In this document: positions 40,854-49,225 of the stretch, one piece after another
How positions within the stretch are numbered: position 1 is the stretch's first letter
Layout of the letters: every line of letters starts with the position of its first letter
Assembly: GCA_002391675.1 (NCBI GenBank)
Contig: DGFM01000046.1
Location: 1 to 49,225 of the forward strand
From: Cloacimonetes bacterium UBA3900
GTDB lineage: Bacteria > Cloacimonadota > Cloacimonadia > Cloacimonadales > Cloacimonadaceae
Length of the DNA stretch: 49,225 nt
Direction of reading: 5' to 3'
The notes under the pieces: generated by a model
What the model saw: only the letters and a program-made list of their open reading frames with translations
What the model was told of the DNA's origin: nothing
The model's database searches: none
Program-made: the position numbers and the translations under genes

Positions 40854-41813
40854 ATGAAGATACTTATCACGGGTGGAGCCGGTTTTATCGGTTCTCACCT
40901 TGCCGAACGTTTGTTGGCAGAAGGCAATCACGTGCATGTGATAGACAACCTTTCCACCGGCAGATTGGACAATATTGCCAGTTTTAAAGACAACCCGAAT
41001 TTTAAGCTGACAATCGACAGCGTGCTCAACCGGGACGCACTGAAAAAGCTGATCAGCAAAGTGGACCAGGTGTATCACTTGGCCGCTGCTGTGGGCGTGA
41101 AATACATCATCGAAAACCCCTTGCTTTCCCTGAAGACCAATATCGTGGGGACGGATAACGTCCTGGAATATGCCAACAGGTACAAGACCAAGGTGCTGAT
41201 CACATCCACCTCGGAGATCTATGGCAAGAGCGAGAATGTTCCCTTCAAGGAGCAGGACGACAGGCTTTTGGGCTCCACCAGCATCAGCAGATGGGGCTAC
41301 AGCTGCAGCAAAGCCATAGATGAATTCCTGGCTCTGGCCTACTTTAGGGAAAAGAAGCTGCCCGTGGTGATCGTGAGATGCTTCAACACCGTGGGGCCGC
41401 GTCAGACGGGTCAATATGGCATGGTCTTGCCCAAGTTTATCAAGGCGGCGCTTTTGGACAGGCCCATCATCGTTTACGGCACAGGCAAGCAGACCAGATG
41501 CTTTGCCGATGTGTCGGACGTCGTGGGTGCCTTTATCAAGCTGATGAACACGCCTGAATGTGAAGGCGAAATCTTTAACCTGGGCACCACGGAAGCCATC
41601 AGCATCGAGGATTTGGCGCATAAGGTGCGCAGTATGTGTAACAGCAGTTCCCGTATCGACTACATGAGCTATGAAGATGCCTTTGAAGAGGGTTTTGAGG
41701 ATATGATGAACCGCATCCCCTGCCTGGACAAGATCAAAGAATACATAGGATACGAACCCCAAAAAGGCTTAGACCAAATCATAGCAGATATGATCCAACA
41801 CTATGAAAAATAA
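40854..41813 (+). CDS. NAD-dependent sugar-nucleotide epimerase/dehydratase (SDR)
   Basis: 319 residues, extended SDR fold. NAD-binding GGAGFIGSHLAE at 7-18, catalytic TSTSEIYG near 119-126 and the Tyr-x3-Lys pair in YSCSKAIDE near 147-155, then GPRQTGQYGMVLPKF. This pattern is typical of UDP-glucose 4-epimerase-like and UDP-glucuronate decarboxylase-like enzymes; the substrate is not fixed. Likely makes a sugar nucleotide for surface polysaccharide, in agreement with the SLBB gene that overlaps it by 11 bases. Confidence 0.9.
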   Translation: MKILITGGAGFIGSHLAERLLAEGNHVHVIDNLSTGRLDNIASFKDNPNFKLTIDSVLNRDALKKLISKVDQVYHLAAAVGVKYIIENPLLSLKTNIVGTDNVLEYANRYKTKVLITSTSEIYGKSENVPFKEQDDRLLGSTSISRWGYSCSKAIDEFLALAYFREKKLPVVIVRCFNTVGPRQTGQYGMVLPKFIKAALLDRPIIVYGTGKQTRCFADVSDVVGAFIKLMNTPECEGEIFNLGTTEAISIEDLAHKVRSMCNSSSRIDYMSYEDAFEEGFEDMMNRIPCLDKIKEYIGYEPQKGLDQIIADMIQHYEK

Positions 41814-43164
41814 GTTAGTTACCATCCTGTTCCTGCTCTGTGCCGTCTTCCTGGGCGCGCAGCTCACTTCTTTGGTTTCTTCTTCTTCGCCTGTGATCCC
41901 CATCAGCGTGAGCGTCACAGGCTTTGTGCCCGATCCCGGCAGCTATTCCCTGCCTGTTACAGCCAGGCTTTCAGATGCCATCAGAGCCACGAAGCTGAAT
42001 TTGCCGGATGTGGACGATCCGCTCTCGCTCAGCTTTGCCGAAAAGAAGCTGCTGGAGCGGGATTCGCTTTATACCAACCAGCAGGGCTTGCGCAAGATCA
42101 GGCTCACCCGCGGTGATCATACCCAAGAGTATGACCTCATGCGCTTTATGATCCTGGGCGAGCCGGAGCACAATCCGCTTTTGAGAGATGGAGACCTGAT
42201 CTGGGTTCCGGCCAAGGAGAGCTTTGTTTCGGTGAGCGGCTGCGTGAATCTGCCCTCCGATATCCAGTTTGTGGAAGGCGACGACCTCGGTCTCATCCTG
42301 CGTTTGGCACAGGGCCTGGCTCCTGATGCAGACAAGACTCAGGTGCTGATCTACCGAGCCAAAAGCGGTGCCAAGGACTTTGACGTCTTCCGGCAGGACA
42401 TCAGCGCCTATGCAGACCTGGAAGCGGTGAATTATCCCCTGCAACCCAGAGACAGGATCATCGTGGGCCGTGACGCCAATTCGCCCTTGGCGCGCAAGGT
42501 CAAGGTGGAAGGTGCGGTCAATATCCCCGGTGAGTTTTGGATAGGTGAAAACACACGTCTCTACGACATCCTGAAGCAGTGTGGCGGCCCGGCAGAGAAG
42601 GGCGATCTCGGCAATGCCGTGCTCATCAATGGGCCCTACAGCGAGAGGCTGAATCCGGATATTGAGCGGCTGATAATACACGGCAATGCGCAGATGACTC
42701 CCTTGGAATATAGCTATTTGCGGAATTCCTTGCGAATGCTCAAGGGCAAGTACAGCCTCGATCTCAAAGACACCTGGGAAAGCGAAGGCGAAAGCTCCAA
42801 CCCCATTTTGCAGGATGGAGACTACATCTTTGTGCCGGAGAACTTTGATTTTGTCGCGGTTAGCGGTCAGGTGGTCAATCCCGGCCTGGTTCCCTGGGTG
42901 GAAGGCAAAGGTTACAAATATTACGTCGATGCCTGTGGCGGCTACACCAACAACCGCGTTTTGGGTGGTATTCGCGTCGTCAGAGACAACGATGGCGGCT
43001 GGGTCAAACCCAGCAAGAAGCTGCAATTACGTCCCGGCGACATGGTTTTTGTGCCGGAGAAATCGGATAGAGACCGTTGGACAGACCTGAAGGATGTGGC
43101 GCTTTTAGCCACGCAGATCTTGTCTATTGTGATGAGTGTAAGGGTTTTAGTTTTAAACAGATAG
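41803..43164 (+). CDS. SLBB-domain polysaccharide export-like protein
   Basis: 453 residues. Signal peptide about 1-20. Four SLBB-like units: SVSVTGFVPDPGSYSLPV near 37, VSVSGCVNLPSDIQFVEG near 143, VKVEGAVNIPGEFWIGEN near 231 and VAVSGQVVNPGLVPWVEG near 350. It ends with a hydrophobic segment (VALLATQILSIVMSVRVLVL) that could be a membrane anchor, unlike Wza, which is lipid-anchored. Probably an outer-envelope part of polysaccharide export. It overlaps the epimerase by 11 bases; the aminotransferase follows after 10. Confidence 0.88.
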   Translation: MKNKLVTILFLLCAVFLGAQLTSLVSSSSPVIPISVSVTGFVPDPGSYSLPVTARLSDAIRATKLNLPDVDDPLSLSFAEKKLLERDSLYTNQQGLRKIRLTRGDHTQEYDLMRFMILGEPEHNPLLRDGDLIWVPAKESFVSVSGCVNLPSDIQFVEGDDLGLILRLAQGLAPDADKTQVLIYRAKSGAKDFDVFRQDISAYADLEAVNYPLQPRDRIIVGRDANSPLARKVKVEGAVNIPGEFWIGENTRLYDILKQCGGPAEKGDLGNAVLINGPYSERLNPDIERLIIHGNAQMTPLEYSYLRNSLRMLKGKYSLDLKDTWESEGESSNPILQDGDYIFVPENFDFVAVSGQVVNPGLVPWVEGKGYKYYVDACGGYTNNRVLGGIRVVRDNDGGWVKPSKKLQLRPGDMVFVPEKSDRDRWTDLKDVALLATQILSIVMSVRVLVLNR

Positions 43165-43174
43165 GAGTTTATAG

Positions 43175-44278
43175 ATGAAAGTACCAATGTTAGATTTACA
43201 TGCCCAGTACGATCCTCTTTTGGATGACATTAGGGCAGCGATTGGAAACGTGTTCAAGACCCACAAATACATCATGGGTCCTGAAGTGCGGGAGTTTGAA
43301 GAGAAGGTTGCCTCAGATTTGGGCATCGCCCACGCGGTTGCCTGCTCTTCGGGGACTGATGCGCTGGTCTTGGCTATCAAGGCTTTGGGCATCGGCGAGG
43401 GTGACGAAGTTATCACCACTCCCTTTACCTTTTTTGCCACCGCCAGCTCGATCTGGAGAAATAACGCCCGTCCACGCTTTGTGGATATCGGCTACCGCAG
43501 CTTCAACCTCGATCCCAGCTTGATCGAAGCAGCCATCACGCCTCAAACCAAAGCCATCATGCCCGTGCATCTCTTTGGACAGTGTTGTGATATGACCGCC
43601 ATCATGGAGATCGCCAGAATGCACAACCTTTACGTGATCGAAGACAACGCCCAAGGCATTGGCAGCACGTGGGATGGACGCATGAGCTGCTCCTTTGGAG
43701 ACATCGGCACGCTCAGCTTCTTCCCCAGCAAAAACCTGGGTGCGATGGGTGATGCAGGTATGTGCCTCACTAACGATGATGAACTGGCCAATTCGCTGAG
43801 GCAGCTGCGTTTGCACGGCGAAAACCCCAAGTATTACCACAAGTGGGTAGGCCTCAATAGCCGCATGGACACCGTTCAGGCTGCCATCCTCAAGGTCAAG
43901 TACGATCATCTGGCCGCCTGGAGTGAGGCAAGACGCGCCAATGCAGCATATTATGATCAGCATCTGGCCGGCATCCCTCAGATTCTCACGCCACACATCG
44001 ATCCCCGTGCCGTGAGCTGTTACAACCAATACACACTCATCTGCGAAGATAGAGATGGATTGCTTAAACACTTGAAGGAGCACGACATAGGCTGTGCCGT
44101 CTACTATCCTCTCCCACTTCACTTGCAGGAATGTTTCAAAGAATTGGAATATAAAGAGGGGGATATGCCAAACAGCGAGCTTCTCGCCGGCAAGGTCTTA
44201 TCCATCCCCATTTATCCGGAGCTGACGGACGCTCAGAAAGAGTATGTGTGTCAGACCATTAAATCCTACTATTTATAG
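43175..44278 (+). CDS. DegT/DnrJ/EryC1/StrS-family sugar aminotransferase
   Basis: 367 residues. PLP enzyme that aminates keto-sugar nucleotides. Visible: KVPMLDLHAQYDPLLDDI at the start, SSGTDALVLAIKALG near 58-72, DNAQGIGSTWDG near 156-167, and the PLP lysine in FFPSKNLGAMGDAG near 184-197. The final part with YYPLPLHLQECF is characteristic. Follows the SLBB gene and precedes etfB by 9 bases; together with the epimerase it suggests an amino sugar in a surface glycan. Confidence 0.93.
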   Translation: MKVPMLDLHAQYDPLLDDIRAAIGNVFKTHKYIMGPEVREFEEKVASDLGIAHAVACSSGTDALVLAIKALGIGEGDEVITTPFTFFATASSIWRNNARPRFVDIGYRSFNLDPSLIEAAITPQTKAIMPVHLFGQCCDMTAIMEIARMHNLYVIEDNAQGIGSTWDGRMSCSFGDIGTLSFFPSKNLGAMGDAGMCLTNDDELANSLRQLRLHGENPKYYHKWVGLNSRMDTVQAAILKVKYDHLAAWSEARRANAAYYDQHLAGIPQILTPHIDPRAVSCYNQYTLICEDRDGLLKHLKEHDIGCAVYYPLPLHLQECFKELEYKEGDMPNSELLAGKVLSIPIYPELTDAQKEYVCQTIKSYYL

Positions 44279-44287
44279 GAGATTGCT

Positions 44288-45070
44288 ATGAAGTTGATCG
44301 TTTGCGTAAAACAGGTGCCAAACACCACTGAAATCAAGATAGACCCTGTGACAAACACTTTGGTACGTGAGGGTGTGGAAAGCATCCTCAATCCCTTTGA
44401 CGCCTATGCCATCGAGGAAGCCGTGCGTTTGAAGGAGCAGCATGGCGGCCACATCACCGTGATCAGCATGGGGCCTCCTCAGGCGGAACCCACACTACGC
44501 GAGGCGGTTTCTCTCGGAGCGGATGAGATTATTCTGCTTTCAGACCGTGCCTTTGCCGGCGCCGATACTTTGGCCACTTCGCTCACCCTTGCCGCCGCCA
44601 TCAAAAAGGTGGGGGATTTTGACCTCATCTTGGTGGGGCAGCAAGCCATTGACGGCGATACCGCTCAGGTGGGCCCCGGGATTGCAGCACATCTAAACCT
44701 GCCTCAGACCTGCTTTGTGCGTCGTATCGAGGAGATAAAACCGGGCCAGATTACCTTGCAGCGCCTCATGGAAGACGGCTATGACAGGGTGCAGATGAAG
44801 CTGCCCGCTCTGATCTCCGTGGTTAAAGAGATCAACGAGCCCCGCCTGCCTTCTCTCAGAGGCAAGAGAAATGCCAAGAAAGCAGAGTTGATCGTGTGGG
44901 GCCGTGCCGACCTCGGTTTGGACGAGAAGGAGACGGGCCTCAACGGCTCACCCACGCAGGTGATGAAAATCTTTACTCCTCAACACGATAAGCTCACCGA
45001 GAAGTTTGAAGGCGATGCAGACGAGGCTGTGGAGAAGATAGTCAGCCAGCTGCAGCAGCTTGTAAATTAA
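44288..45070 (+). CDS. etfB: electron transfer flavoprotein beta subunit
   Basis: 260 residues. KLIVCVKQVPNTTEIKIDP at the start, GADTLATSLTLAAAIKK near 96 and QQAIDGDTAQVGPGIAAHL near 122 are the EtfB/FixA signatures; the last one binds the second cofactor (AMP or FAD). ETF carries electrons between acyl-CoA dehydrogenases or other donors and the quinone or ferredoxin pools. The alpha subunit etfA, normally next to it, is not present here: the next gene is lgt, 11 bases on. AGGAG lies before the ATG. Confidence 0.93.
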   Translation: MKLIVCVKQVPNTTEIKIDPVTNTLVREGVESILNPFDAYAIEEAVRLKEQHGGHITVISMGPPQAEPTLREAVSLGADEIILLSDRAFAGADTLATSLTLAAAIKKVGDFDLILVGQQAIDGDTAQVGPGIAAHLNLPQTCFVRRIEEIKPGQITLQRLMEDGYDRVQMKLPALISVVKEINEPRLPSLRGKRNAKKAELIVWGRADLGLDEKETGLNGSPTQVMKIFTPQHDKLTEKFEGDADEAVEKIVSQLQQLVN

Positions 45071-45081
45071 GGTGTTATGAG

Positions 45082-45909
45082 ATGAAATACCCCAATATCA
45101 ACCCAGAAATCATCGGCTTTGAGATCGGCGGCTTGCATCTCAGTATCCGCTGGTATGGCTTGTTTTATGTGCTGAGCTTCATCCTGGCCTGGATATTCTA
45201 CCGCAAGCTACTCAAATACCGGCAGATTGAGCTCAACCGCGATCAGTATGAATCCATCATCTTTGCCGTCATGTTGGGTGTGATCTTGGGTGGAAGGCTG
45301 GGCTACGTGCTCTTTTACAACCTTCCTTATTATCTGTCTCATCCACTGCAGATATTCGCCGTCTGGGAAGGCGGGATGAGCTTTCACGGAGGTGCTTTGG
45401 GCGTGATGATCGCCGGCTATATCTTCGTGAAAAAGCACAAGCTCAGCTTCGGTGGCATGGCAGATGCCATCACGCCTCTGGTCAGCGTTGGCTTGGGGCT
45501 GGGACGCATCGGAAACTTCATCAATGGCGAGCTTTGGGGCAAGCCCACCAGCCTCCCCTGGGGCATGGTGTTCCCGGACGCAGGCCCTCTGCCCAGACAT
45601 CCCACCCAACTCTACGAAATGTTGCTGGAAGGTGTTGTCCTCTTTATCGTTAGCTTCACACTGCTCAAGAAGATCAAGACGCACGGCGTGGTCTTTTGGA
45701 TCTGGTTTGCGCTCTACGGACTGTTCAGATTCCTGATCGAATTTGTACGCGAGCCGGACAGGCTGCAAGTCTATGAAGATTACGGTTATTTCTTTGGCTT
45801 TATGTCAATTGGCCAATTCCTGAGCTTGCTGATGATGATCGTGGGCGTCGTGGCTATCATCTTGATCTACAGAAAGGCCAAAAGGCCACAAGAAGGAGAG
45901 CAATCGTGA
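45082..45909 (+). CDS. lgt: phosphatidylglycerol-prolipoprotein diacylglyceryl transferase
   Basis: 275 residues, about seven membrane helices. Lipidates the Cys of lipobox proteins. Conserved: SIRWYGLFYVLSF at 21-33, GGMSFHGGALGV at 97-108 with His102, the signature GRIGNFINGELWG at 141-153 with Arg142, and LIEFVREPD near the C-terminus. The next gene, overlapping by 4 bases, is itself a lipoprotein, so substrate and enzyme are made together. Confidence 0.96.
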   Translation: MKYPNINPEIIGFEIGGLHLSIRWYGLFYVLSFILAWIFYRKLLKYRQIELNRDQYESIIFAVMLGVILGGRLGYVLFYNLPYYLSHPLQIFAVWEGGMSFHGGALGVMIAGYIFVKKHKLSFGGMADAITPLVSVGLGLGRIGNFINGELWGKPTSLPWGMVFPDAGPLPRHPTQLYEMLLEGVVLFIVSFTLLKKIKTHGVVFWIWFALYGLFRFLIEFVREPDRLQVYEDYGYFFGFMSIGQFLSLLMMIVGVVAIILIYRKAKRPQEGEQS

Positions 45910-46631
45910 AACGTAATATATTGATCCTGCTGCTGATAGCAGTTTTGCTCATAACCGGCTGTGCCGGTGGCAAAAAGCCTCTTTCCCGGGAGGCAAAGAA
46001 GTCGCTCTTGAAGGCAGAATTGAACCGCTGGGCAAACCTCCAGGCCGAAGGCATCACCCAGATCAGCTACAAGGGTCTGGCGCTGCGAAAGAACTTCGTC
46101 TTTAGCAAGACGCCGCAGGAGATGCGCTTCGATGTCATTGAAGGAGGTATATTTGGCGCCGCTGCCGCTCCCCTGATTTCCCTTTATTTGGGCGAATATC
46201 TGAGCGTGAAGTCCGACTTTCAACCCCGCCTGGCGCTCATGGCCGCTGCAATGATGGACAGACAGTTCAGCATGGGCAATGTGCAAAGCCTGCTCGATCT
46301 CGCGGATACCTATGTGGACGAAATCATCGACACCGGCAAGATCTCGCGTGAAAACCTGGAGATCAATTTCACGCCCAAGATGCAGTTGGAGAGCGTGAAA
46401 GAGAGCAAATACAACCTGAGCGCAAACTTTACTTACACCAAGAAGGGCGAGCCGGATACCATCATCCTCAAAATCAAGAGCGCATCGCTGGAGCTCCTCT
46501 TTGATAAGGTAAAATATGGCAACGCCGAGGTGAAGGCGCTTCCCCAAATGAGCGTCGGCCAAGGCATTATGGATATGCTGCAGGACGGTCTCTTCAATCT
46601 TGGAGACCTCGCAGCACCCGAGGGAGATTGA
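45906..46631 (+). CDS. lipoprotein, DUF4292/LolB-like
   Basis: 241 residues from a GTG that overlaps the lgt stop (GTGA). Signal peptide with lipobox LLITGCAGG, lipidated Cys near 19. The body, about 40-240, has alternating beta strands (LALRKNFVFSKTPQEMRFDV, LEINFTPKMQLESV, YNLSANFTYT), a half-barrel as in LolB/DUF4292 proteins that carry lipids or lipoproteins. Function inferred only. It is 1 base before the purB leader, in the same operon. Confidence 0.75.
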   Translation: MKRNILILLLIAVLLITGCAGGKKPLSREAKKSLLKAELNRWANLQAEGITQISYKGLALRKNFVFSKTPQEMRFDVIEGGIFGAAAAPLISLYLGEYLSVKSDFQPRLALMAAAMMDRQFSMGNVQSLLDLADTYVDEIIDTGKISRENLEINFTPKMQLESVKESKYNLSANFTYTKKGEPDTIILKIKSASLELLFDKVKYGNAEVKALPQMSVGQGIMDMLQDGLFNLGDLAAPEGD

Positions 46632-46632
46632 T

Positions 46633-47928
46633 ATGATAAGCAGATACACTTTACCCGAAATGGGGCGCGTCTGGACCACCGAAAACCGCTATCAATGCTG
46701 GCTGGAAGTGGAGCTTGCCGCTTCACGTGCGCTCAACGAAATGGGCATCATCCCCGATGAGGACTACCGGCAAATCGCCGAAAAGGCAGACTTCAATTGC
46801 GACCGCATCGATGAAATTGAACTGGTGACCAAGCACGACATCATCGCTTTTCTCACCAACGTGGCGGAATATGTGGGCCCCGCATCCAGATGGATTCATT
46901 ATGGAATGACCTCTTCAGACGTTTTGGACACCGCCACCGCACTGCAGCTGCGGCAGGCAGGAGAGCTGATCCTCACGCAATTGCAACGCTTGGCCGAAAA
47001 TCTCAAACTGCAGGCCAAGGCAAACCGCAACACCGTGTGTATGGGCCGCTCGCACGGCATCCATGCGGAACCCACCAGCTTCGGGCTCAAGTTTGCCCTC
47101 TGGCTGGATGAGTGCAACCGCAATATCGCCCGCCTGGAAGAAGCCATCAAAGGCATCAGCGTGGGTATGTTTTCCGGTGCGGTGGGAAACTACGCACATC
47201 TGGACCCGCAATTGGAAGTTTTGGCCTGTCGCTACCTCGATCTTGAGCCTGTCAATATCTCCACGCAAGTGATTCAGAGAGACAGGCATGCCCACTTTTT
47301 ACACGTGATTGCGCTGATCGGCTCCTTGCTGGAAAAGATCGCCCTGGAAATCCGCCATCTGCAACGCACCGAGGTGTTGGAGGCGGAAGAAAGCTTTACC
47401 AAGGGGCAAAAAGGCAGTTCCGCCATGCCCCACAAACGCAACCCCATTGTCAGTGAGCAACTTTGCGGCCTGGCCAGAGTGCTACGCTCCAACGCCCATG
47501 CCGCAATGGAAAACAATGCCCTCTGGCACGAACGCGACATTTCTCATTCCAGCGTGGAGAGGATTATCCTGCCGGATTCCTGCATCCTCATCCACTATAT
47601 GTTAGAGCGTAGCATAAACTTAGTGGCCAATCTTGTCTTATATCCAGACAACATGAAGGCCAATATCGACATCACCAACGGCCTGGTATTTTCCCAAGCC
47701 CTGTTGCTCAGACTCACCGATGCAGGCTTGACCCGAGAGGAAGCATACTCCCTGGTACAGGAGAATGCCATGAGCTGCTGGGAGAGCGGTAAACCCTTGC
47801 TCGACAAGGTGCTTGCCGATGAGCGTATCACCAATATCATACCCAAAGCCGAAATCCACGATATCTTCGATTTCAAGCGCTATATGCGCCACGTGGATTA
47901 CATTTATCAAAGATGCGGGATCAAGTGA
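46633..47928 (+). CDS. purB: adenylosuccinate lyase
   Basis: 431 residues from the ATG after AGGGAG; an ATG 33 bases upstream lies in the previous gene. It splits SAICAR and adenylosuccinate, two steps of purine synthesis. Catalytic His141 in GRSHGIHAEPTSFG, the TSSD motif at 93-96 and the signature GSSAMPHKRNPI at 261-272, where the flexible-loop Ser acts as base. Length is normal for the family. Confidence 0.97.
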   Translation: MISRYTLPEMGRVWTTENRYQCWLEVELAASRALNEMGIIPDEDYRQIAEKADFNCDRIDEIELVTKHDIIAFLTNVAEYVGPASRWIHYGMTSSDVLDTATALQLRQAGELILTQLQRLAENLKLQAKANRNTVCMGRSHGIHAEPTSFGLKFALWLDECNRNIARLEEAIKGISVGMFSGAVGNYAHLDPQLEVLACRYLDLEPVNISTQVIQRDRHAHFLHVIALIGSLLEKIALEIRHLQRTEVLEAEESFTKGQKGSSAMPHKRNPIVSEQLCGLARVLRSNAHAAMENNALWHERDISHSSVERIILPDSCILIHYMLERSINLVANLVLYPDNMKANIDITNGLVFSQALLLRLTDAGLTREEAYSLVQENAMSCWESGKPLLDKVLADERITNIIPKAEIHDIFDFKRYMRHVDYIYQRCGIK

Positions 47929-47945
47929 TCCCCAAAGGAGAGAAC

Positions 47946-48389
47946 ATGAAACACCATATCAGCATCATCCTGCTCATCGTTCTCTGCCTGCCCCTGATGG
48001 CGCAGAAAGTGGGCAGAGAAGACATCACAGGCAAATGGTATTCCGAAAACAAGGACTCCATTGTTCAGATTTTCAAGACTGAGGCTGGAAGCTATAATGG
48101 CAAATTAGTGTGGATCAAAGACTCTATTGGTAAGGACGGCAAACCCATAGTAGACAAGAACAACCCCGACAAGAAGCTGCGCAACCGTCCCCTGATGAAT
48201 ATGGTCATCATCACCGGCTTGCAATACAAGAAGAGAGCAAACTATGAAGGTGGCAAAATCTATGATCCAGAAAGCGGGAAAAGCTACAATTGCAGAGTGG
48301 AAATGCCAAACGTTAACACCCTCAAATTGCGCGGATACGTGGGAGTATCCCTGATAGGAAGGACAACCACCTGGACGCGCGCCAAATAA
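47946..48389 (+). CDS. DUF2147 family secreted protein
   Basis: 147 residues from the ATG after AAAGGAG. Signal peptide 1-18 (ISIILLIVLCLPLMAQ). The body starts DITGKWYSENKDSIVQIFKT and ends KLRGYVGVSLIGRTTTWTR, the DUF2147 pattern (lipocalin-like small barrel, periplasmic). Function unknown; relatives occur next to metabolic genes in many Gram-negative bacteria. 17 bases after purB. Confidence 0.88.
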   Translation: MKHHISIILLIVLCLPLMAQKVGREDITGKWYSENKDSIVQIFKTEAGSYNGKLVWIKDSIGKDGKPIVDKNNPDKKLRNRPLMNMVIITGLQYKKRANYEGGKIYDPESGKSYNCRVEMPNVNTLKLRGYVGVSLIGRTTTWTRAK

Positions 48390-48402
48390 CTATTTATAGA
48401 TG

Positions 48403-48438
48403 CCGGCTGGGTTCTTGATCACTTGAGAATCCAGCCGG
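48403..48438 (+). promoter_or_regulatory. intercistronic hairpin
   Basis: CCGGCTGG (48403-48410) pairs perfectly with CCAGCCGG (48431-48438); TTCT and AGAA inside can extend the stem. No T-run follows, so it is not a normal terminator. It lies between the DUF2147 gene and the last gene of the window and ends ten bases before the next ATG, where it could affect mRNA stability or ribosome access. Confidence 0.55.
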
Positions 48439-48447
48439 AAAAGAATT

Positions 48448-49071
48448 ATGGACCAAAAGAAATATATAATCTCAGACCCCCAGGCGCTCAAGCAGATAAA
48501 ACTCTATCAATATATCTGGCAAGGCATTAGCGTGGTGGTAATCGCCGCAGGATTCGTCCTGGGCACCCTCACCAGATTGCATACCCTTGCCTCCGCCATC
48601 GTGGGCCTTGGCGTTGGCGTATTCATGATTTCCGGCCTTACACACCGCTACAAAAACAAGATACCTGTCCCGGATGCGAATATGTTTGTCTCACCCCTAC
48701 AGGGCAGATTGCGCTATGCCCGTCAAAATGAAGATGTTACCGTGATCAATATCGCCAGAATCTTCCTGGATACGCCGGAGATACGCTCGCCACATCCCAA
48801 AGCCTCCATCGAGGATGGAGCACTGAAACTCAAGACAGACCAGGGAGATATAGACTTCAGATTCAACAACACCAAAGTGCAGTGGTTGGAGGAGCCAAAC
48901 CTTGAAAGAGGCAGCGTGATCGGCACGCTCAAAGGTCAGGGCTCATGCACCATCAGCATTCCCACCGCGCTGTTCAATTCCAGGGTGAAGGGCGCTCCCG
49001 AACAACTGACCATCCCCAAGGTGGGCAGAGCGATAAACATATGTGAAAACCTGTTTGAGTGGGAAGACTGA
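48448..49071 (+). CDS. membrane protein of unknown function
   Basis: 207 residues. Two membrane helices close together near 30-48 (SVVVIAAGFVLGTL) and 53-72 (LASAIVGLGVGVFMISGL), leaving most of the chain (about 73-207) in the cytoplasm or periplasm as a beta-rich domain. Not recognised. The usual ribosome site is not clear because the intercistronic hairpin takes up that space. A terminator follows. Confidence 0.7.
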   Translation: MDQKKYIISDPQALKQIKLYQYIWQGISVVVIAAGFVLGTLTRLHTLASAIVGLGVGVFMISGLTHRYKNKIPVPDANMFVSPLQGRLRYARQNEDVTVINIARIFLDTPEIRSPHPKASIEDGALKLKTDQGDIDFRFNNTKVQWLEEPNLERGSVIGTLKGQGSCTISIPTALFNSRVKGAPEQLTIPKVGRAINICENLFEWED

Positions 49072-49102
49072 GCGTCCCCGAGCAGGAATTTTCTATCGAA
49101 TT

Positions 49103-49129
49103 AAGAGCCCGGAAAGTGGCTCTTTTTTT
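49103..49129 (+). terminator. Rho-independent terminator after the last gene
   Basis: AGAGCC pairs with GGCTCT around an 8-base loop, followed by seven further T. About 32 bases after the stop of the membrane-protein gene. Confidence 0.85.
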
Positions 49130-49159
49130 GGCTTAATTTGTTTGCTAAATTCCGGACGA

Positions 49160-49225
49160 TGCCGCAACCTTTGACTTTTGACCTTGCTTCACCCACCTTA
49201 GCGTTTCCTTGGCTCTCGTTTGCGT
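49160..49225 (+). repeat. dispersed ~200-bp intergenic repeat, copy 3 (cut by window end)
   Basis: CAACCTTTGACTTTTGACC matches the start of copy 1 (AACCTTTGACTTTTGCCCC), and GTTTCCTTGGCTCTCGTTTG matches copy 2 even better. The conserved core lies beyond the window. It follows directly after an operon terminator, as copy 1 lies beyond one. Confidence 0.75.

Overview
The window looks like a chromosome segment of a Gram-negative, anaerobic-type bacterium of the FCB group, most likely Cloacimonadota (Candidatus Cloacimonas or Syntrophosphaera-like). This is inferred from three things: proteins with the YPNPFNP-type C-terminal tail used for type IX-like surface sorting, two PorV/PorQ-family barrels, and a general gene content (orphan EtfB, M16C peptidase, PtsN-like protein, phosphotransacetylase) usual for that phylum. 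Other FCB lineages are not excluded. Base composition is close to 50% GC in the genes. I saw no tRNA, rRNA or CRISPR array.

Left part (382-12064, minus strand) is one tight operon, read from right to left: TonB-dependent receptor, ExbB, two ExbD, TonB, a 1016-residue surface protein, a PorV-like barrel and a 724-residue protein with a canonical sorting tail, closed by a strong terminator. It is a self-contained outer-membrane machine with its own energy supply and its own exported cargo. Next (12406-21112, minus strand) is a housekeeping run: methyltransferase, PtsN-like EIIA, a second PorV/PorQ-like protein, glyS, pta, an aminotransferase, a small membrane protein, a PfkB kinase and purM, most overlapping by 4 bases or nearly touching.

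The middle (21113-26037) is an accessory island. It holds an IS3-family element with a visible -1 frameshift site and 3-bp target duplication, a DUF1828-like gene behind a broken gene, an 89-residue unknown, and a dense mosaic of short hairpin repeats. The same repeats return at 34885-35260. A separate ~200-bp dispersed element occurs at 35-236, 21783-21965 (inverted) and 49160-49225 (cut by the window end).

The right part is conserved: dapA, an M16C peptidase, rsgA, nadK, recN, a DUF4349-like protein and an NfeD protein (plus strand, mostly translationally coupled); then a tiny lipoprotein of Glu/Val/Pro repeats with its own promoter and terminator; an Omp85 protein and lepA on the minus strand; a NIF3-like protein; and a plus-strand operon linking surface polysaccharide genes (epimerase, SLBB protein, DegT aminotransferase) with etfB, lgt, a lipoprotein, purB, a DUF2147 protein and a membrane protein.
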